Below are positions 58,518-64,000 of a stretch of 64,000 bases of DNA, in pieces. How positions within the stretch are numbered: position 1 is the first letter of the stretch; every line of letters begins with the position of its first letter. The DNA lies in contig CADCXD010000011.1 of the NCBI GenBank assembly GCA_902806575.1, positions 2,542,001 to 2,606,000 on the forward strand. Reading direction: 5' to 3'. A model generated the notes under the pieces. It was given only the letters and a program-made list of their open reading frames with translations, did not search any database and was not told where the DNA came from. The position numbers and the translations under genes are program-made. Source of the stretch: Jackrogersella multiformis. Its lineage: Eukaryota > Ascomycota > Sordariomycetes > Xylariales > Hypoxylaceae.

Positions 58518-61500
58518 TCAATTTCCAACACTACCGGCGTCAACCAGAGCAGCGAACCTTCCACCACTTTTAGATAAATCGGTTGGATTTCCCATCTCCA
58601 CCACTCTCCCTTCGTCCATCACAACCACCAAATCTGCCCCCATGACATCACCTATCTTATGGCTTACGATAAGTACAGTGCAGTATCGAAAATCCTCCAT
58701 CAAAATTCTCTGGATTGTCGTGTTGGTCTTCGGGTCGACGTGACTAGTTGGCTCATCCAAGAGTAACACCTTTTTCTTCCCCAGCAACGCGCGACCTAGC
58801 GCAAACAGCTGTTGCTGTCCCCTCGATAAAGACGACGCCGCGATCTCGGCGTCTAGCCCCCCACGAGGTTGTAGTATTGACCAAAGGCTTACTCGTTCGA
58901 GGGCGCCGACTAATTCGTCGTCGCTGTATACAGATAAGGGATCTATGTTGAGGCGAACTGTGCCGATGAGGATAAGGGGGTCTTGAGGAATCGTTACGAG
59001 ACGGGTGCGGATGGTTTCCCGTGGAATAGTGGCAAGGTCAAGGTCGTCTATCACGATAGATCCAGAATCAAGCTCGAGAAGCCGCAGAAGGGCCCCTATT
59101 AGCGATGATTTCCCACTATAGGATAGGTTAGGCTCGAACTATTATAGATTAACTTTTACCAGAAGTATATTTACCTGCCGGTTCGACCACAAATACCTAT
59201 CTTCTGGCCGGGTTGAACGGAGAGGGTGATATCGTGGAGCGCGAACGAGTTGGAACTACAAGAGGTAAGTTATCTATGGGTAAGTTGGTCAACCATATGT
59301 TCTAAGGGAAGCTACTAACTTATGGGATGCAGTTACACCCCTGAATTCAATCATCCCCCTTTCAGGCCAGGTCGGTCGCGGCTCCTGATCTTCGTCTTCT
59401 TTTCCCTCCGGTAAAATCTCTATCTCAAAATTTCGAACGCGTGCGATAGAACCCAACGATGTTTCAAGCTGCGTCCATCCCGTGACGAGGGAAGCAAGAT
59501 ACACATTGAAGCCTAAAGATGTTAGTACAAATCCCAAGTCGTGATATGCACCTTACTTACTCAATATGTTGTTCATTGATACTCCTAGTGCGCCTGGACT
59601 AGTACTCGAGCCCCTTAATCCAACCGCCAACCCTACTACCAATACTGCCTCGGCTGCAACAATGAGATCCAATACCAGATTTAACCACTGCTGGATACAG
59701 TACAAGAGATAATACGGCCTCTGAGATAGATCTAAGAGTCTACTATTAACATCTTGTTGCATTTTCTCCCAGCCAAACGCGCGAATCGTCTCCAGTCCTG
59801 ACAGCGTCTCGAGAAAATTACTATACAAAGGACTCTTAGCCTCGAGGTCGAGAAGGCGCAGCTGACGGGAGGTGCGGAGGTAAAAGTGTTGAATAATTCC
59901 GACGGCGAGGACGAGAAGAGGAATAGTGGCTGCCATGTAAGACGAACCAGTAGCAACGAGAGCTGCAGTTGCCAAGACGGAGAAGAGATCTACATTATAC
60001 AATTAGAGCGAATTTTGGACTGAAGGTGAAAGGGGCTAATTGAGTCATACTAGAAACAGTAATGAGCATGCCGATTGCTAATTGACTTTCAATAAGGGTC
60101 ATGTCCTGGCTGAATCGATTGAGTATTGTGCCACTATCGGTCGACGAGAAAAAGGATTGTGGAGCCCTACTCAGTTAGAATCTGCTTTCCAGATATTGTT
60201 AAGGGGCCTTACCGCATTACTGTCTTGAGAAGGGTATAATGCAGCTTTCTCGCAGTTGAGGGAGATATCAGTATTAGTATAGCCCTATGGTTATTGTTAA
60301 GATGGCAACATATCATAAACTTATAGTAATATGCCTACCAGATGTAACCTCCGTTCCCAACAGAATTGAATATGGCGAGGATCAAGTAGATGCTGATATA
60401 AAGGCCTAGATGGCCACCTCCGGCATCAGACCACCATTTTAGCCAGATTTCTGAACTGTTAGCATACGTTCTGCAAGTTCGATTGAGAATAATGCTTACG
60501 GCTGAAGGTGGAGCAGAAGACGTTCAAAGTCACGAAAGATACAAAGACCAAGATCTTCCACCGCCCGATTGAGCCAAAATAGTATTTGTAAACCGTAAAA
60601 TCGCCAGTGGATCTTGTCAAATCGTTAAGCTCATCTGTCTTAGAAACCTCTTCTGCCTTTTCCTTGATGTCTAATGGATTGGTAGGGATTTCTTGGTCGT
60701 TTATACTGTCCTGTTCCGGTCCTGGTCCTATTTCCACAAGACCCTCGGCTAGCGCAAGATCATAGGTACCCTCAAAACGGAGTTTATTATCACCAAGTAT
60801 CAGTACTCGGTCGACATAGTTGACATATTCGGCTACCTGTATTAGCACATCTTACACAACGGGTCTAAAGGAAACTTACTCGAACCAGCTAGCAAAACCG
60901 TCGCTCCTAGTCGCCTCAGCAAACCGTCTTTACTTAGTAATCTCTGGCCAATATCTAACCTAGTTTTAGGATCGAGGGCACTCGTCACTCCATCAAGCAC
61001 GACTATTCTACATCTACTGTAGATCGCTCTGGCTAGTGCCACCCGAGTCTTTTGTCCTCCACTCAATGTTGTACCACCGCTGCCGATCCCTGTCTCGTCC
61101 CCGGCGGGTAGCAAATTGAGATCTTGGTCGAGCGCACATGCGTGGAGGATCGTCTGATACCATGCTTCATTAAAAGGAGAACCTTCACAAGGCATACATA
61201 TAGCATCTTTGATAGTGCAATTTGGAAGCCACGGCGTTTGAGAGCAGAAGGCTACACGCGAAGTGCTGATAGTAATCGATCCATGCTGAGGGGGGACTTC
61301 TCCGAGGAGTGACGCAAGAAGTGTGCTCTTACCAACCCCAACGGGCCCAAGAATCATAGTAAAAGAGCCCTGCGTTAAACTAAAACCTATGTTTTTGAGT
61401 ATGGTATCGGAATCAGGAGTTGGGCGTAGGGATATATTTTCCACACATAGTGCAATATCTTCATTCATCGCATCAATCACACCTGATTGTGATTCGATAT

Positions 61501-63286
61501 CATTGTGGAAAGGCTGAATTTGACCACTATGCGGCATGTGCTTTTCTCTGGATCCATGTATAACTCGATAATCCTCTCTCGGGGGCGCGACAAGAAATTT
61601 CTGAATCCGATCATAGCATCCAAGACTTGCTGATGTAGATGGAATCGCGCCGAGAAGCCTCGCAACGGGTGTTGTGAGAAGAGTGATAATAGCCAGACTT
61701 GTAAAGGCTTTGGTTGTTCCTATTGAATCTGTCCCTTGCACAATAGCTTGAGCAGCGTATACTGCAAAGGTCAACGCGGGTGTCATGGCCCACGGGATAT
61801 TTTGGACCACGTTCTGCCATATGATGCTCCATCGGTAACCAGCCATCCTGTGTGTCTCATCGACCCTGTACTCCTGGATTTTCTTCATTAGCACGTCAGT
61901 CAAACCCATCATTTTGATTGCCTTGATTTCGCACAACACACTGGCGGTCACGGATATCCTCTTCTGCACGGCCTCCATCCATACTTTCTGTCGCCCCCCT
62001 ATATGTTTAGAGATCTGCGTTGCTCCAAGGCTCGAGAGGATAACAACAATGATAGGCATAATGCAGACCCATCCTAGCTGGAGTGCAAGGAGGGTTATTC
62101 CTATTGCTACTTCAATTACTCGCGCCCAAACTTCGTTCAAGCTCACAAGCGAAAGCGCGATGCGGTCTACATCTGTACTCATGAGCGTCACTGCTGCTGT
62201 CTCATCGTATGTTCTAGACTGAACGCGTAGCACACGATCATATATCAACGAATTTGCTGCGCCTCGGAACATTGTAATGAAGCGATTCAAGTTGTGATTG
62301 TAATGGAGAGTTAGAAACGCGAGACCGAGGTATATGAGCGCCGCGGCACCAATGATACCGCACCCTTTCTGGCGTGAGGTCTGGCTATCTGGCTGACTCA
62401 GAAGCTCCAAGGTGCGCGAGATGAGAAAAGGTTGGGAGAAAGTGAAACCAACAAGGATTAGACGCGGTATAGCTGTGAACAAGAGAGGAACCCAGAAAGC
62501 GCGGATGACAGCGATAGGGAATTCAAGACGTCGTTCAGGGATTTGCCGAGCAGACCAAGAGGCGCTGATGGCTTGAAACAGAACCTTTGAAGATAGCGAC
62601 TTGTCGATGGAGTAAAGATCGTCGACCGCAAGTATAGCACGGAAGCCACGGCGGAAGATTGAATTCACCCACCAAAGGAGACTGCGATTGATGATGCCGC
62701 TTGTCGACTCAGGAGGCAAGTGTTTGTAAGCCCCTTTTAAACGACCCCCTTTGCCTTGCTCTTCAAGAAATAAGAGCACTAACTTTGATGAGATGCTCGT
62801 TGATAATAAACTTGCCAGTGCGATATTCGAATCCTGCAGCCATAATGTCCTGACCTGTGGAAGGTCTAATAATATCGAGAAGAAGAGATAAATGCTCAGC
62901 ACACTTGATGGTCGTACTGACCTCTCATCTTCAAGCCACGATAGAACTAGGACCAAAAGCGCGACAAGTAAGTTGATAGAGGCCGTAACGATAGATACCC
63001 TTGTTCTCATATCACTATTGCAAGTCCAGACTGCAAGCAAAGTTACCTGAATACCGAGAAAAGCTGCTGCAGCGACCAATTTTGCAAGTCGAATTGGGCC
63101 TCCAAGTGTGATAGGCTCTTTCTTCGACAGATACCCCAGTCGAGCTAAGAAGGCAAGCGAGCATGCCCCAGCCAAAGGGATAGTAAGAATAGATTGTTCG
63201 AATAGGAGGGTGAAATCAAAGCCGCCACGACAACCAACTCCCACTGCCGGACCGAAGACAGCATCATCTTGAGTTGTGCAATTCAT
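58518..63286 (-). CDS. ABC transporter, subfamily C (MRP-like), full length
   Basis: Nine exons: 63286-60880, 60832-60500, 60450-60339, 60284-60213, 60166-60051, 59989-59561, 59512-59320, 59255-59175 and 59115-58518. Introns are 46-64 bases and every phase closes, giving 1446 residues. Layout is TMD0-TMD1-NBD1-TMD2-NBD2. N-terminal hydrophobic helices occupy about residues 25-170. NBD1 has Walker A GPVGVGKST near 646, signature LSGGQKTRVALARA near 740 and Walker B IVVLDGVTSALD near 765, with glycine where the catalytic acidic residue would be. NBD2 has Walker A GRTGSGKSS near 1243, signature LSRGQQQLFALGRALL near 1343 and an intact LLLDEPTSHVD near 1361. In ABCC proteins NBD1 is usually the degenerate ATPase site. 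These pumps export conjugates, toxins or metabolites across plasma or vacuolar membrane; the substrate cannot be told here. No biosynthetic cluster is visible beside it. Confidence 0.95.
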
Positions 63287-64000
63287 TATAAGACCATCGA
63301 CATTTGTTGTTGTTTTATTCTATAATATTTGCCAACTCTAGTAAGACATCCAAGAATAGTAAGCTGAAGATTTGAAATGCGGTGATGAATATCGTGGGCC
63401 CCTGTTGGTTTGACAGGGTACCGGTAAACAAACAGAAAGCAGTAAAAGCAAAAGTCGCGATGATTCTTGGTGTTGCGTATGTATTCAGTAAGTAAGAGTA
63501 AGCACGTAAGTAGGTGCCAACTACTTAATGTAATTGGCTGGTGCCTTGCGCACGGGCCGCTCCACGTGAGTGCCTTACATAATACATGCAACAGCCCCAA
63601 TGGTTACATTTCGAGGAGTTGCACATATCAGGTCGAGATATCTAATAAATTCATATACCTCTCCCCCTTTATCTACCTGAGTAATTACCTGAATATTTTC
63701 ATAAAATGAAAAAATTTGAGAAAACCTTAATATATTTAGTCAGTGATTTTATACATCTGAGGATCAAAAGGCTGATACTGAAGTTCGCTCTTTAATTAAA
63801 ACTTAAGCTCAATAGGGGTAATAGGGGTAATAAGGTAAGCTTCTGAGCGGCCCCACCCCTTACATCTCTCTCCTTACGGTAGACCCCCTAACCGCTATTT
63901 AGGTATAACTTCTTAGATATAATGTCTGAGATTCATTTCCGAGATAATATCAACAACACTCCATTCATATCAACTTAATACCATCCACATCTGTTAAATC
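63287..64000. promoter_or_regulatory. Upstream region of the ABC transporter gene
   Basis: The region before the minus-strand start at 63286 should hold its promoter. I see no clear named motif. Overlapping short frames at 63286-63709 on both strands are not supported. The last 300 bases are A+T-rich with a GGGGTAATA repeat near 63815-63832. Confidence 0.4.

Noticed and set aside
1..64000. CRISPR arrays, bacterial operons, ribosome binding sites or attachment sites
   Set aside because: Introns and gene families show nuclear fungal DNA; no spaced direct repeats of the CRISPR kind were seen.

Overview
The window is nuclear DNA of a filamentous ascomycete (Pezizomycotina, probably Sordariomycetes). 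Genes carry short introns of about 43-110 bases with GTAWGY-type donors. Several families are typical of these fungi: HET domain, BTB, GMC alcohol oxidase, fucose-lectin-like and ABCC transporter. Two blocks of extreme A+T content look like products of repeat-induced point mutation (RIP). All gene models below were spliced by eye; where every junction closes in frame I say so.

Layout. 1-9318 holds no gene I can support, only short repeats and many copies of a TACCTAGGTA palindrome. 9319-10536 (-) is a conserved fungal protein of unknown function, divergent from a mitochondrial isoleucyl-tRNA synthetase (11005-14086, +). An unknown two-exon gene lies at 16065-17492 (-). A kinesin-5 motor (19138-22848, -) is divergent from a PHAF1/UPF0183-family gene (23823-25503, +). 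Next come a BTB/POZ gene (26123-27242, +) and a truncated fucose-lectin-like gene (27935-28633, -).

The centre is the unusual part. Two copies of one Ty3/Gypsy LTR retrotransposon family, both destroyed by C-to-T and G-to-A changes, lie in opposite orientation at 31584-38614 (-) and 46802-52816 (+). Boundaries are base-exact, with TG...CA ends and 5-bp target-site duplications. The first cuts an alcohol-oxidase-like GMC gene (29727-31583 and 38620-38811) just before its last 64 codons. The second cut the first five or six codons from a protein kinase-HET fusion gene (42742-46801, -, with its old start stranded at 52817-52833). In the second case the tip of the LTR supplies a new in-frame ATG. 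The island between the elements keeps a complete paraoxonase-like gene (39741-41123, +) and most of the kinase-HET gene with open frames, so mutation stayed inside the elements.

To the right lie a decayed DUF6594-like pseudogene (about 54220-54721), an interstitial telomeric repeat (54834-54879), a small CxxC protein (55785-56027), a tRNA-derived SINE-like sequence (about 58061-58255) and a complete nine-exon ABCC transporter (58518-63286, -).

The housekeeping genes on the left are not functionally linked to one another. The region from about 27.6 kb to 58 kb behaves as an accessory compartment: transposon graveyard, broken genes, HET-type and lectin-type genes.
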